A DNA stretch of 64,000 nucleotides from Halorubrum trapanicum (GTDB lineage Archaea; Halobacteriota; Halobacteria; Halobacteriales; Haloferacaceae), in contig NZ_AP017569.1 in assembly GCF_002355655.1 (NCBI RefSeq), positions 2,170,001 to 2,234,000 on the forward strand, read 5' to 3'. Below the pieces are notes generated by a model that searched no databases, was not told the origin of the DNA, and saw nothing but the letters and a program-made list of their open reading frames with translations. Every line of letters starts with the position of its first letter. Within the stretch, counting starts at the first letter, position 1. Positions 43,050-51,590 of this stretch are shown in pieces. The translations under genes were made by a program, and so were the position numbers.

Positions 43050-43079
43050 TTCAGGTCAGCGGCCGGCTCGGCGGCGGCG

Positions 43080-45260
43080 TCAGCGGTCTTCGTCGCGCGC
43101 TCTCGAATCGGGAGTGTCCCCTTCGGTCCGGGCCTCGTCCGCCGAGGTCCGTTCGGTCGACGACTCACCGCGTGGACGCCCCTCGGTCGATCCCGATTCG
43201 GCCGTGGACTCCGGCGGTTCGTCGTCGGTCGATTCGGCATCTTCGGTGGTTTCCCCCTCGCGCTCGGCGGTACTCGTTTCGGATTCGTCGGCGGTCGCTT
43301 CGATGTCCTCTGCGGACTGCTCGTCTGTCGTCTCCGGTTCGCCCTTGCTGACGATGACGTCGGCCGTCTGTTCGACGAAGTCGCCGATGCGGTATCCCGG
43401 CTTGCGGAGTTCCAACACCGTTCCGTCGGGCTGTTCGGAGGGATGAGTATCCCAGACTGTGTGTTCCCCGAGGTCCTTCTCGTCGCCGGGTTCGGGTGCT
43501 ATCGGTTCGACGCCGAGTCGGCGCATACCGCCGGTGAACTCCTTGAGGAGGTTCTCCACGTCGGATGGGTCGAGGGTGGCGTCCGCCTGAGCCGTGTGCC
43601 AGAGATTGTACCGGACGCTCATGATCCGCCCCAGAATCGACCGCGGCGAGAGGTCCTCGATGGGGTCGCCGTCGGTCTCCGCGCGAGTCGCGAGCGTCGC
43701 GTCGTCCGCGGCGGACGTCTCGATCTCCGACGGGTCTGCTTCGAGGCGCGTGAGCCGCGGCCCCGTTTCCGTCGGTGAGTCGAGAGAGGGGGTCGCGTCG
43801 CCGTCGGACTGGATCGACGGGGTTACCTCGATGCCGCCCTCCTCGTCGGAGCGAGCCGTCACGGACAGCGTGACGCGCCCCTCGCCGGCCTGCCGCGGCG
43901 GGATGCCGGCTATCTCGTACGACCCCTCCGCCGTGACTTCGCCGGAACCCCGGTGTCTGCTCGCCACCGTCACGCTGCCTCGCGTCTGGTCGTCCCGCGT
44001 CGTCTTGAGGGTCACCTCCCGGGAACTACCGACGGGGACGGATCCCGGTACGACCGTCTCGAAGGTCGTGCCCTCCCCGGTCGGGACGAGCACGCCGACG
44101 TCCCTGTCGAGGGTGTCCGATCGAACCGGCGACTCGCCGGTCTTCCGAAGCTGGTTGGCGAGCAGCGCCGCCCCCCGAACCGGGGCCGTTTCCCGCCCGC
44201 CGAGTCGAGGCTCGCTCAGCGGTCGGTCGAGGAAGCCGGAAACGGCGTTCGACACCGGGATCGGGTCGACTCCCGGCCCGGCGACCAACACTCTGTCCAC
44301 GTCCGACCGGCCGACGTCGGCGGTGTCGAAGAGGTCCCGGAGCCGCGCGATGACCGCCTTCTCGACGGGCTCGATCGCCTCGTACGCGTCGGACATGTCC
44401 ACGTCGACGTCGACGCCCAACGTGCGCCCGTCGTCGGCCGTCAGGCCGGGCACCTCGTCGGCGGCGATCGAGCCGTCGGTGTCGTTCGTGACAGCCTCAA
44501 GGGCGTCGCCGGTCGCTGCGCGGAGGTGTTCGATCGAGTTCTCGTCGTAGGTCACGCGGCGGTTCTCCTCGCGGGCGGTCCGCTCGATGGCCCACTCCGC
44601 GAGCGACTCCTCCATCGCGTCGCGGCCGATGCCCGCCTCGCTGACCCGCGACACCACGCGGTAGGTCGCCTCGTCGGGGTCGACGCGGACCAGCGCCGCG
44701 TCGAACCAGTGGGAGCCGATGTCGACGACGACCAACAGCTGCGGCTCCGAGATGGCGGGGAACTCGGCGGCGGCGACGGCCACCGGGGCTCTGACGACGG
44801 CGCCGACATCGATCCCGGCCGCTTCGAGCGCACGGGAGACGGTGGCGCGGTCCTCGGCGTCGTAGACCCCGGGAACCGAGACCACGGCGTCCGGGGGCAG
44901 TTCCCCGTTCAGGCCTTCGGTTTCAAGCGCCGACGGCGCGCTCTCTCGCCACCCGTCGATCAGGTCGGCGAACAGCGATTCCACCTCGAGTTCGAACCGA
45001 GCGGTGTCTCCCGAGAGGTACTCCGGTCGCCCGTCTCCGTACTGCGGGAGGACGGGTATCCGCCGGTTCGGCTCCGGCTCGAGGCTTGGCGGGCGGGCCC
45101 GGACGCCGTCCTCGGTCGCGTGTAGCTCCGGGGGCGAGCGCGGCTCGCCGGTCGGTCCCGCGAGCAGCTCTGCTTCCCGCCCGTCGCTGAGCGCGCCGGC
45201 GATACCCGTCGCTCGAAAGTCGATCCCGAGTCCGATGGGAGTGGAGTTCGTATCTGTCAT
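43080..45260 (-). CDS. Hsp70-like ATPase fused to a GrpE-like domain
   Basis: A 726-residue protein. Residues 8-370 are an actin-like ATPase of Hsp70 type: phosphate-1 GLGIDFRATG (10-19, lacking the usual GTTNS), phosphate-2 VVVDIGSHWFDAAL (177-190) and adenosine motif VLVAGPGVDPIP (324-335). Residues 387-475 are a beta-sandwich like the Hsp70 substrate domain (GVLVPTGEGTTFETVVPGS). Residues 540-640 match GrpE, helix then wing: MRRLGVEPIAPEPG, the histidine in LGEHTVW, GTVLELRKPGYRIGDFVEQ and ADVIVSKG. A 85-residue acidic tail ends it. GrpE is the Hsp70 nucleotide-exchange factor and is normally a separate protein. The gene follows dnaK by 54 bases. Confidence 0.8.
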   Translation of the reverse strand: MTDTNSTPIGLGIDFRATGIAGALSDGREAELLAGPTGEPRSPPELHATEDGVRARPPSLEPEPNRRIPVLPQYGDGRPEYLSGDTARFELEVESLFADLIDGWRESAPSALETEGLNGELPPDAVVSVPGVYDAEDRATVSRALEAAGIDVGAVVRAPVAVAAAEFPAISEPQLLVVVDIGSHWFDAALVRVDPDEATYRVVSRVSEAGIGRDAMEESLAEWAIERTAREENRRVTYDENSIEHLRAATGDALEAVTNDTDGSIAADEVPGLTADDGRTLGVDVDVDMSDAYEAIEPVEKAVIARLRDLFDTADVGRSDVDRVLVAGPGVDPIPVSNAVSGFLDRPLSEPRLGGRETAPVRGAALLANQLRKTGESPVRSDTLDRDVGVLVPTGEGTTFETVVPGSVPVGSSREVTLKTTRDDQTRGSVTVASRHRGSGEVTAEGSYEIAGIPPRQAGEGRVTLSVTARSDEEGGIEVTPSIQSDGDATPSLDSPTETGPRLTRLEADPSEIETSAADDATLATRAETDGDPIEDLSPRSILGRIMSVRYNLWHTAQADATLDPSDVENLLKEFTGGMRRLGVEPIAPEPGDEKDLGEHTVWDTHPSEQPDGTVLELRKPGYRIGDFVEQTADVIVSKGEPETTDEQSAEDIEATADESETSTAEREGETTEDAESTDDEPPESTAESGSTEGRPRGESSTERTSADEARTEGDTPDSRARDEDR

Positions 45261-45314
45261 GGAAACCGGTTGCGTGCGGGAAACGGTCCCCGCGCAGTCG
45301 GTGAATCCCGACCG

Positions 45315-46820
45315 TCAGTCTCTCGTGACCGAATCGTCGTGCGTCTCCTCGCTCCGCTGGATATGGCCTTCAATCTCCTTCTCGGTGAGACCGATCTCCA
45401 GCGTCGTTTCAGCCTTCCGACCGGTGTCGAGGTTCGTCGCCTCGGCGTGGAGTTTCCCCTCTTCGTCGACGGTGAACGTCACTTCGAACTCGGGGTCGGA
45501 CCCCTCGTCGAGGTTCTTCAGTTCGAACTCCCCGAGCTTGTCGTTCTCTTCTGCGAGCGCCTTGCCGCCCTCCAGGATCTCGATGGTGATCTTCGGTGAC
45601 TGCTTGTCGATCTTGCGGAACCCGCGCTTCGACTCGGAGGCCTTGACCGGGGTCTGCTCCGACAGGATCATTTCGAACGTCTCCTTGTCGTTGTCGGGAT
45701 CGACCGTTTTCAGCCCGATATCTCTCGGAAGCACAATACTTCCACCACCGCCCCCCTGCGGTTCAAGTTCGGTCTGAATGGCAGCCCCCTCCGCGACGAC
45801 GTAGTCCTGATCGACTCCCTTCGACGCCTCCATCCCGAAGTAGTCCTCCACGCGCTCCTGGACCTTGGGGATCCGAGTCGACCCGCCGACGAGCAGCAGT
45901 TCGTCAACGTCCTCTTTCGTGGCGTCGACCTTCTCGTGGTCGAACAGCGCGTCGACGTAGTCGAACGTCTCATCGACGAGGTGTTCGGTTATTTCGTCAA
46001 ACTCGTCCCGTGAGAGATCTATGTTGAACGTATCACCTGGGCCGACCATGGGGGAGATAGATCCGGACTCGGTCTGCGAGAGATCGTGTTTCAGATCGGT
46101 CACCTTCTCGTAGACGTCCGCCTTCATCGCGCTGTTGTCCTCCGGATCCGGGTGCCCCGCATCGATCATCTCGCCCCGAACGTGGTCGTACAGCTCGTCG
46201 TCGAAGTCCTCACCGCCGAGCCGCTGGCCGCCCTTGACTCCCTCGACCTCAAACTCACCGTCCGGCGTGACGTTCATCAGCGTCGCGTCGAACGTCCCAC
46301 CGCCCATGTCGTAGACGAAGACAGTGCCAGCGCCCGTGTCGCCGATCCCGTAGCGGAGACACGCGCTGGTCGGCTCGTTGAGAAGTTCGATATCTTCTTT
46401 GTCGAATTCCGCTATTTTGGCCGCGTTGAGGGTTGCGTTCCGCTCTTTCGGTCCAAAGTAGGCTGGAACGGTGACGACCATCTCCTCGACGTCCTCGCCC
46501 GTCGCCTCCTCGGCGTCAGCGACGAGTTTCTTGAGAATCTCCGCCGATATCGCCTCGGGACCCCACTCCTCGCCGTCGATATCGACGGCCCAGTCCTGGT
46601 CACCCATGTGTCGCTTGACGCGCGGGACGGTTCGGTCCGGTACCTCCATCTGGTTGCGTTTAGCGGTCGTGCCGACGATGACGCCCCCGTCGTCGGGGAA
46701 CTGAACGACCGACGGCGTCTTGCGCTCGCCGCGCTCGTTCTCCAGAATCTCGGGATCGCCGTTCTCGTCGAGTCTGGCGACGACGCTGTTCGTCGTGCCG
46801 AGGTCTACTCCGATTTGCAT
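45315..46820 (-). CDS. Lidless Hsp70 (DnaK-type) chaperone
   Basis: A 501-residue DnaK homologue with an intact ATPase: IGVDLGTTNS (3-12), VYDMGGGTFDATL (169-181) and LLVGGSTRIPKV (309-320). After the linker, GGGGGSIVLPRDIG replaces the hydrophobic DVLLLDVTPLS, and the substrate beta-domain spans 362-475. The helical lid of about 130 residues is missing; the protein stops 25 residues after the beta-domain. It is thus distinct from the housekeeping DnaK, which should be elsewhere with dnaJ and grpE. ATG at 46820 is chosen (MQIGVDLGTT). A TATA-like element lies upstream. Confidence 0.9.
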   Translation of the reverse strand: MQIGVDLGTTNSVVARLDENGDPEILENERGERKTPSVVQFPDDGGVIVGTTAKRNQMEVPDRTVPRVKRHMGDQDWAVDIDGEEWGPEAISAEILKKLVADAEEATGEDVEEMVVTVPAYFGPKERNATLNAAKIAEFDKEDIELLNEPTSACLRYGIGDTGAGTVFVYDMGGGTFDATLMNVTPDGEFEVEGVKGGQRLGGEDFDDELYDHVRGEMIDAGHPDPEDNSAMKADVYEKVTDLKHDLSQTESGSISPMVGPGDTFNIDLSRDEFDEITEHLVDETFDYVDALFDHEKVDATKEDVDELLLVGGSTRIPKVQERVEDYFGMEASKGVDQDYVVAEGAAIQTELEPQGGGGGSIVLPRDIGLKTVDPDNDKETFEMILSEQTPVKASESKRGFRKIDKQSPKITIEILEGGKALAEENDKLGEFELKNLDEGSDPEFEVTFTVDEEGKLHAEATNLDTGRKAETTLEIGLTEKEIEGHIQRSEETHDDSVTRD

Positions 46821-46898
46821 GAGACAAGCCGATATATCTGCCAACCCACAATAATCTTTAGGTGGGCAGATCCGAATCTGATACCGGCGGAAATCCCG

Positions 46899-48722
46899 TT
46901 ACGGCGTCACCCGGATCGTCTCGCTGTCGTAGCGGTCGAACTGGTCGGTGTCGGGACGTGCGTACACCTCGATGAACTGGGGGCTGTCGACGTCGAACTC
47001 GAAGGTGACCTCGCCGTTCCCGTCCGTCTCCTTGCGCTGGTCGCGTTCGTCTTTCGCGTAGACGGTCGTGTCGGCCAGTTCGTTGCCGAGTTCGTCGACG
47101 ACGCGGAACGTGACCGAGTCGCCCGCGGAGACCGATCGCGGGGCGTTGACGCTCTCTAAGAACAGCTCCTTCGTCCGCTGTTTGACGTCCACGTGCTCCG
47201 TGTGGCTCTCGTAGCTGGCGCGTTCGTCGGACGTCTTCGACGCCGTGAGCCGTTTTCGCCCTTGGCCGGTGAACGTCACCGTCGCCCGACCGTCGTCGTC
47301 CGTCTCGGCCGACGTCCCGTCCTCGGCCTCGACGGTCGCGCCCTCGACCGGACCGCCGCCGACTGAAATCACCTTCGCGACGACGTCGTCGCCCGCCTCG
47401 ATGTCGCGGCCGTCCTCGGTGGAGTCGTACTCCGAGATCCGGAGCTGCTCCGTGGTCCGCTCGACGTCGACGGAACACGAGCCCTGTCCGTACACCGTCT
47501 GCTCGGTGTCAGATTTCGAGGCGACGACGGTCGTCTTCCCGAAGGAGTCGAACGTCAGGCGCGCGACGCCGTCGCCGTCCGTCTCGGCGACATCGCCGTC
47601 GAATGACCGGACGGTTGCGTGCTGGACGCCGTCCCCGTCCGCGGTGACCTCGAAACGGACTGAGTCGCCGACGACCGGCGAGTCGAGCGGTCGGATCTCC
47701 AGATCGCTCGTCCGCTTCGTCACCTCGACCTCGGTGCGGGCGTCCGTGAAGGTGAGCCCTCCGGTGTCTCCCTTCGAGGCCGTCACAGTTCGCGTCCCGG
47801 GCGTGACGTCGCCGAACGAGAGCGTTACCTCGCCGTCGTTGTCGGTCGTCCCGCCGGCCGAACCGACCGAGACGGTCACTCCGCGAACCGGCGACCCATC
47901 CTCGTCGATCACCTTGAACGTCCCGCGCGCGTCGACGGAGAGCCGCGTCGGCGACTGGTCGAAGCGCAGGTCGACCTGCCGCTGTTTGACCGAGACGGTC
48001 GCCTCGGCGTCCGCGAACTCCTTCGACGACGTCGGCGGCTTGGACGCCTCGACGGTGAGCCCGCCGACGCGGTCGGCCGTCAGCGTCGCCTCGCCGTTCC
48101 CGTCGGTCGACGTCGAGGACCCGGCGTCGGTCGTGACCGTCACGTCCCCCTGCGGGTTGCCGTTGGAGTCGACGACCCGGACCGCGAACTCCTCGTCGAC
48201 CTCGACTGCGTCGGGACAGGCGGCGAAGGAGAGCGACCCGCTCTGGCGTTCAACCTCCACCTCGACCTCGCCGTTTTTGTACTCGTGGTCGGGATCGGGA
48301 TGTTGGTTCTTGCTCGCGACGATTGTGACAGTATCCGGGGAGTTGAATTGAAGCACTTCGGTGCCGTCGTCGTCGGTCTTCCCGATCCGCTTATCGCCCT
48401 CCTCTGGTCGCTGTAACCCCACGCCGGCAACGCCGTCGTCAGTGTGATCGGTGACCCGGACGGTCACCTCCTCTCTGATCGAGACCGTGTCCGGAGTCGC
48501 GGAGACGAGGAGCGGCACGACCGTCGTGTCGCCGACCTCGACGGGACTGGGACGCTGCTGGATCTCCTCGAACGCCTCGTTGATCGTCTCCCGAGCGTCG
48601 TGGTCGCCGTCGTACTTGTCCAGAAGGCTGCGGGCGCGGTTCTCCACCTCGTCTTCGGTCGCGCTGCGCGAGAGCCCCAGCACGTCGTACGGGTCGTTGG
48701 CGTTCAGGTCCTCCCCGGCCAT
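46899..48722 (-). CDS. J-domain-like protein with six Ig-like repeats
   Basis: A 607-residue protein. Residues 9-57 read like a J domain (NDPYDVLGLSRSATEDEV, then ETINEAFEEIQ), but the loop that should contain HPD is DGD, so canonical stimulation of Hsp70 ATPase is unlikely. Residues 60-607 are six Ig-like (Big-1/invasin-type) beta domains of about 85-95 residues, each with a D-x-x-G-x-V/A hairpin and ending in a VTASK-like strand. No signal peptide is present, so the Ig domains are probably cytoplasmic and bind partners. It is upstream of the DnaK gene in the same series. The ATG at 48722 gives MAGEDLNAND. Confidence 0.78.
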   Translation of the reverse strand: MAGEDLNANDPYDVLGLSRSATEDEVENRARSLLDKYDGDHDARETINEAFEEIQQRPSPVEVGDTTVVPLLVSATPDTVSIREEVTVRVTDHTDDGVAGVGLQRPEEGDKRIGKTDDDGTEVLQFNSPDTVTIVASKNQHPDPDHEYKNGEVEVEVERQSGSLSFAACPDAVEVDEEFAVRVVDSNGNPQGDVTVTTDAGSSTSTDGNGEATLTADRVGGLTVEASKPPTSSKEFADAEATVSVKQRQVDLRFDQSPTRLSVDARGTFKVIDEDGSPVRGVTVSVGSAGGTTDNDGEVTLSFGDVTPGTRTVTASKGDTGGLTFTDARTEVEVTKRTSDLEIRPLDSPVVGDSVRFEVTADGDGVQHATVRSFDGDVAETDGDGVARLTFDSFGKTTVVASKSDTEQTVYGQGSCSVDVERTTEQLRISEYDSTEDGRDIEAGDDVVAKVISVGGGPVEGATVEAEDGTSAETDDDGRATVTFTGQGRKRLTASKTSDERASYESHTEHVDVKQRTKELFLESVNAPRSVSAGDSVTFRVVDELGNELADTTVYAKDERDQRKETDGNGEVTFEFDVDSPQFIEVYARPDTDQFDRYDSETIRVTP

Positions 48723-48811
48723 CGATACGACTGTTCGGCGAGAGGTGGAATACCTTTTCGGTCCGATCAACTGACTGAGGCGATCGCCGGGACGCCGCGT
48801 CGGAGTGACCG

Positions 48812-49765
48812 TCAGCTCTCTTCGACGCGGACCTTGACTTCGTCGTCTCTGTACTCGTGGTCGGAATCGGAACGCCGTGTCTTGCTCGCGAGGATTGTGT
48901 GGGTACCCGCCTCGTTGAATCGGACGGTATCGGTACCGTCGTCGCCGGTCTTCCCGACCCGCCGACGGTCTCCCGATCGCTGTAGGCCCACGCCGGGAAC
49001 GCCGTCGCCCGCGTGATCGGTAACCCGGACAGTCACCTCTTCACCGACCGAAATCGTATCCGGCGTCACGGAGATATGGAGCGGAACGACCGTGGTGTCG
49101 CCAACCTCGACGGGGCTGGGGCGTTTCTGGATCTCCTCGAACGCCTCGTTGATGGCCGCCCGAGCGGCGTATTCGTCCGGATACTCGTCCAACAGGCCGC
49201 GGACGAACCTTCGCACCTCGTCCTCAGTCGCTTCGCTTGAACTCTCCACGTCGTGTGAGTCGTCCGCGTCTTGGTCCTCCCCGGATGCCGAACGCGCTCT
49301 GACGGTGATTTCTACCTCGCCGTCTTTGTACTCGTGATCGGGATCGGGGTGCTGTATCTTGCTCGCAACCAGTGTGAAGAGCCCCCTGTCGTTGAATCGG
49401 ACGGTTTCGGTGCCGTCGTCACCGGTCTTCCCCATCCGGTAGCCGTCTTCGGCTCGCCGGAGTATCACGCCTGGAACTCCCTCGTCTGTATGATCAGTAA
49501 CCCGGACCGTCACCTCCTCGCCGACCGAAATCGTGTCAGGGGTCGCGGAAACGACGAGCGGGACGACCGTCGTGTCGCCCACTTTAAGCGGACTGGGCCG
49601 CTGCTGTATGTCCTCGTACGCCTCGTTGATCGCCGTTCGGGCCGCGTGGTCGTCCGAGTAATCGCCCAGGAGGCTGCGGGCGCGCTGATCCACCTCATCA
49701 TCGGTCGCGTCTTTCGACAGCCCGAGTACGTCGTACGGATCGTCGGCGTCGAGATCCGGATCCAT
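48812..49765 (-). CDS. Protein with two tandem J-like plus Ig-like modules
   Basis: A 317-residue protein built as J-like (8-56), Ig-like (60-157), J-like (167-215), Ig-like (219-316). The first J-like repeat keeps DPYDVLGLSKDATDDEV; the second has degenerated to SHDVESSSEATEDEV. The HPD positions read SDD and YPDE, so neither has the triad. The modules are close copies of the first module of the 46899 protein (RPSPVEVGDTTVVPL is shared), showing internal duplication. It is first in the minus-strand series and divergent from the vWA gene. The ATG at 49765 is chosen. Confidence 0.78.
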   Translation of the reverse strand: MDPDLDADDPYDVLGLSKDATDDEVDQRARSLLGDYSDDHAARTAINEAYEDIQQRPSPLKVGDTTVVPLVVSATPDTISVGEEVTVRVTDHTDEGVPGVILRRAEDGYRMGKTGDDGTETVRFNDRGLFTLVASKIQHPDPDHEYKDGEVEITVRARSASGEDQDADDSHDVESSSEATEDEVRRFVRGLLDEYPDEYAARAAINEAFEEIQKRPSPVEVGDTTVVPLHISVTPDTISVGEEVTVRVTDHAGDGVPGVGLQRSGDRRRVGKTGDDGTDTVRFNEAGTHTILASKTRRSDSDHEYRDDEVKVRVEES

Positions 49766-49798
49766 ACGGGTTGGTTGATATTCCTCCGCAGTTAACAA

Positions 49799-49821
49799 TT
49801 CCCCAGCTTCACCTCGGGGAA
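49799..49821. promoter_or_regulatory. Inverted repeat between divergent island promoters
   Basis: TTCCCC (49799-49804) and GGGGAA (49816-49821) form a six-base inverted repeat with an 11-base spacer, centred in the 90-base gap between the J/Ig gene and the vWA gene. It could be an operator serving both directions. Support is limited to symmetry and position. Confidence 0.3.
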
Positions 49822-49855
49822 ACAACTATTGAAATCGACGACAGACGAATTCGAT

Positions 49856-50983
49856 ATGAGTCACCGACTGTCCTACACCCTTTCCCGCGAGGAGCTCCCT
49901 AGAGACGGCGGAGAGACGGCTTGTCAGCTCCAGATCCACCCGGACGACACAGGTCGCGGCGAACTGCCGCTCCACGTCGTCTTCTGCGTCGATTCGAGCT
50001 ACTCCATGCGCGGGGGCGACATCGAGGCCGCAAAGCAGGGCGTCGAGTCGGCGGTCGAACACCTCTCGTCGGACGACCAGTTCGGCGTCGTCGAGTTCGA
50101 CGACGACGCTTCCATCGTCGCGGATCCCGTGGCGGGGAATCGGTACGGCCGCGTGAGTTCGTCCGTCGACGGTATTGAGGCCGACGGCAACACCAACATC
50201 ATGGACGGCCTCGAGAAGTCGCGGCAGCTTCTCGATAAGATGCGCGGCGGCGGCGGGTTCCTCTCCGGCGGCTCGACCGACGCGGTCGAGTGGATCCTGC
50301 TCATCAGCGACGGCCAGCCGAACCGGACCAACGAGTCGGCGTTCAAGCGCGCGCTCGACGGGCTCACAATGTCGACGGCCGAGAAACACGGTGCCGCGGC
50401 GGCGGACCTGAGCGACGAGGGCATCACGATTCACACCGCTGGCGTCGGGAGCGGCTACGATCCGGATGTCAACGAGGCGATCAGCGACGCCGCCGGCGGG
50501 ACGATGGAACACAAGAGCTCGGGACGGGGTATCGGCGACTTCTTCGAGGGCCAGATCCGCGACGCCCGGAGCGTCGTCGCGACGAACCCGACGCTCACGC
50601 TCCGCCCGGACAACGGCGCGTCCGTCGACAACGTGATGCAGGAGCTCCCGACGAAAATTAAAGACCCGAACGTCGAGCGGCGGGGCGGGGAGCTCGTCGT
50701 CGACGTCCCCGACCTGAGCGTCGACGACCCGCCGCAGTTCAGCTTCGACATCGACGTCCCCTCGGAGGCGAACCCGGTCGCCCACGCCGAACTCGACGTC
50801 GACGGCGACACCGCAACCGCCTCCATCGAGGTCGGATTCGCCTCCGCCGCGCTCGTCAAGGACGAGGTCAACGAGGACGTCTTGGAGAACCGGGACGCAA
50901 TCACCCGCTACGAGGACCGCAAGGACTCCATGTCGGCCGAACAGCGCGCCCAAGAGAAGTCGTCCGGGATCACGCGAGAGTAG
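49856..50983 (+). CDS. vWA-domain protein with complete MIDAS
   Basis: A 375-residue protein. Residues 38-220 form a von Willebrand A domain with all metal-site residues: D46, S48 and S50 (CVDSSYSMRGGD), T113 (GNTNIMDGL) and D152 (LLISDGQPN). Residues 225-340 are a beta-rich domain (NPTLTLRPDNGASVDNV), and the last 35 are charged. There is no signal peptide or membrane helix. vWA proteins organise complexes with ATPases; here the neighbours are Hsp70-type. The ATG at 49856 (MSHRLSYTLSREE) is preferred over one 27 bases upstream. It is divergent from the J/Ig series. Confidence 0.9.
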   Translation: MSHRLSYTLSREELPRDGGETACQLQIHPDDTGRGELPLHVVFCVDSSYSMRGGDIEAAKQGVESAVEHLSSDDQFGVVEFDDDASIVADPVAGNRYGRVSSSVDGIEADGNTNIMDGLEKSRQLLDKMRGGGGFLSGGSTDAVEWILLISDGQPNRTNESAFKRALDGLTMSTAEKHGAAAADLSDEGITIHTAGVGSGYDPDVNEAISDAAGGTMEHKSSGRGIGDFFEGQIRDARSVVATNPTLTLRPDNGASVDNVMQELPTKIKDPNVERRGGELVVDVPDLSVDDPPQFSFDIDVPSEANPVAHAELDVDGDTATASIEVGFASAALVKDEVNEDVLENRDAITRYEDRKDSMSAEQRAQEKSSGITRE

Positions 50984-51019
50984 TCCGGCGTCCGTCCGAG
51001 AACGATTCGTAGGGAGTTC

Positions 51020-51556
51020 TCACAGTGCCGCGAGTTCCGTTCTGACGCCGCTGAGCGACGCGAAATACCCCACAGCCAGCACGACGAACGGGACCACGAG
51101 GACGGGGTTGCCCGACGCGTAGACGGAAACGCCGACGAAAATGACGCCGAAGACGAACAGCACGGTCGCGATCAGCGCCGCGAGGTGAAAGAGCACGCGC
51201 CGGGCGGACGCGTTGACTCGTCCCGCGAACACGCCGCCGCCGCCCGCGACGACGGCGGCGACGGTGAACGGGAGCACCGATCCGAGAGCGAACCTCGTGG
51301 CGACGACGCCGACGACGCTCGCGACGCTCCACGCGAGCAGGAACGCGACGACGAGGCGCCCCTGTGCCGTCTCGCTGTAGACGGCTAACGCGGCGAGCAG
51401 TCCGACGAAAGCGAAGAAGAGCAGCACTTGGAGCTGGATGTACGACCCGGAGAGCGGCACCGTCGGCAGTTCCTGGAACAGCAGGACCAGGAGTCCTCCG
51501 GCGAACACGCCCGTCGCCGCCGCGACCGCGAGGTTGCTGAGTTCGCTTACGTGCAT
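51020..51556 (-). CDS. Island membrane protein, paralogue of the one at 40908
   Basis: A 178-residue protein with six hydrophobic helices. Loop motif SETAQGRLVVAFLLAW and C-terminal SGVRTELAAL parallel ADTPQGRATAIFFFLA and ALRTEY in the 40908 protein; the helices align throughout. It converges on the vWA gene. The function is unknown. The presence of two members of the same family at the two ends of the island suggests that they belong to the system. Confidence 0.65.
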   Translation of the reverse strand: MHVSELSNLAVAAATGVFAGGLLVLLFQELPTVPLSGSYIQLQVLLFFAFVGLLAALAVYSETAQGRLVVAFLLAWSVASVVGVVATRFALGSVLPFTVAAVVAGGGGVFAGRVNASARRVLFHLAALIATVLFVFGVIFVGVSVYASGNPVLVVPFVVLAVGYFASLSGVRTELAAL

Positions 51557-51590
51557 TTACCCGAACGTCGGTACAGCGGCAGAAAAACGT

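Larger units (their letters stand above)
41545..43050 (-). mobile_element. Solo-TnpB element of IS200/IS605 type
   Basis: The element comprises a left-end hairpin (43024-43049), operator repeats, a ribbon-helix-helix gene, tnpB, and a right-end hairpin (41547-41592). It lies between the Hsp70-GrpE gene and the GTPase operon and may have split an originally continuous operon. Hairpin ends instead of terminal inverted repeats and the lack of TnpA are typical for this group. Exact cleavage sites are not determined. Confidence 0.8.

Noticed and set aside
45315-46820. Treating this gene as the housekeeping dnaK
   Set aside because: It lacks the C-terminal lid and is embedded among accessory genes with a GrpE fusion and HPD-less J-like proteins, unlike the core dnaK-dnaJ-grpE locus.
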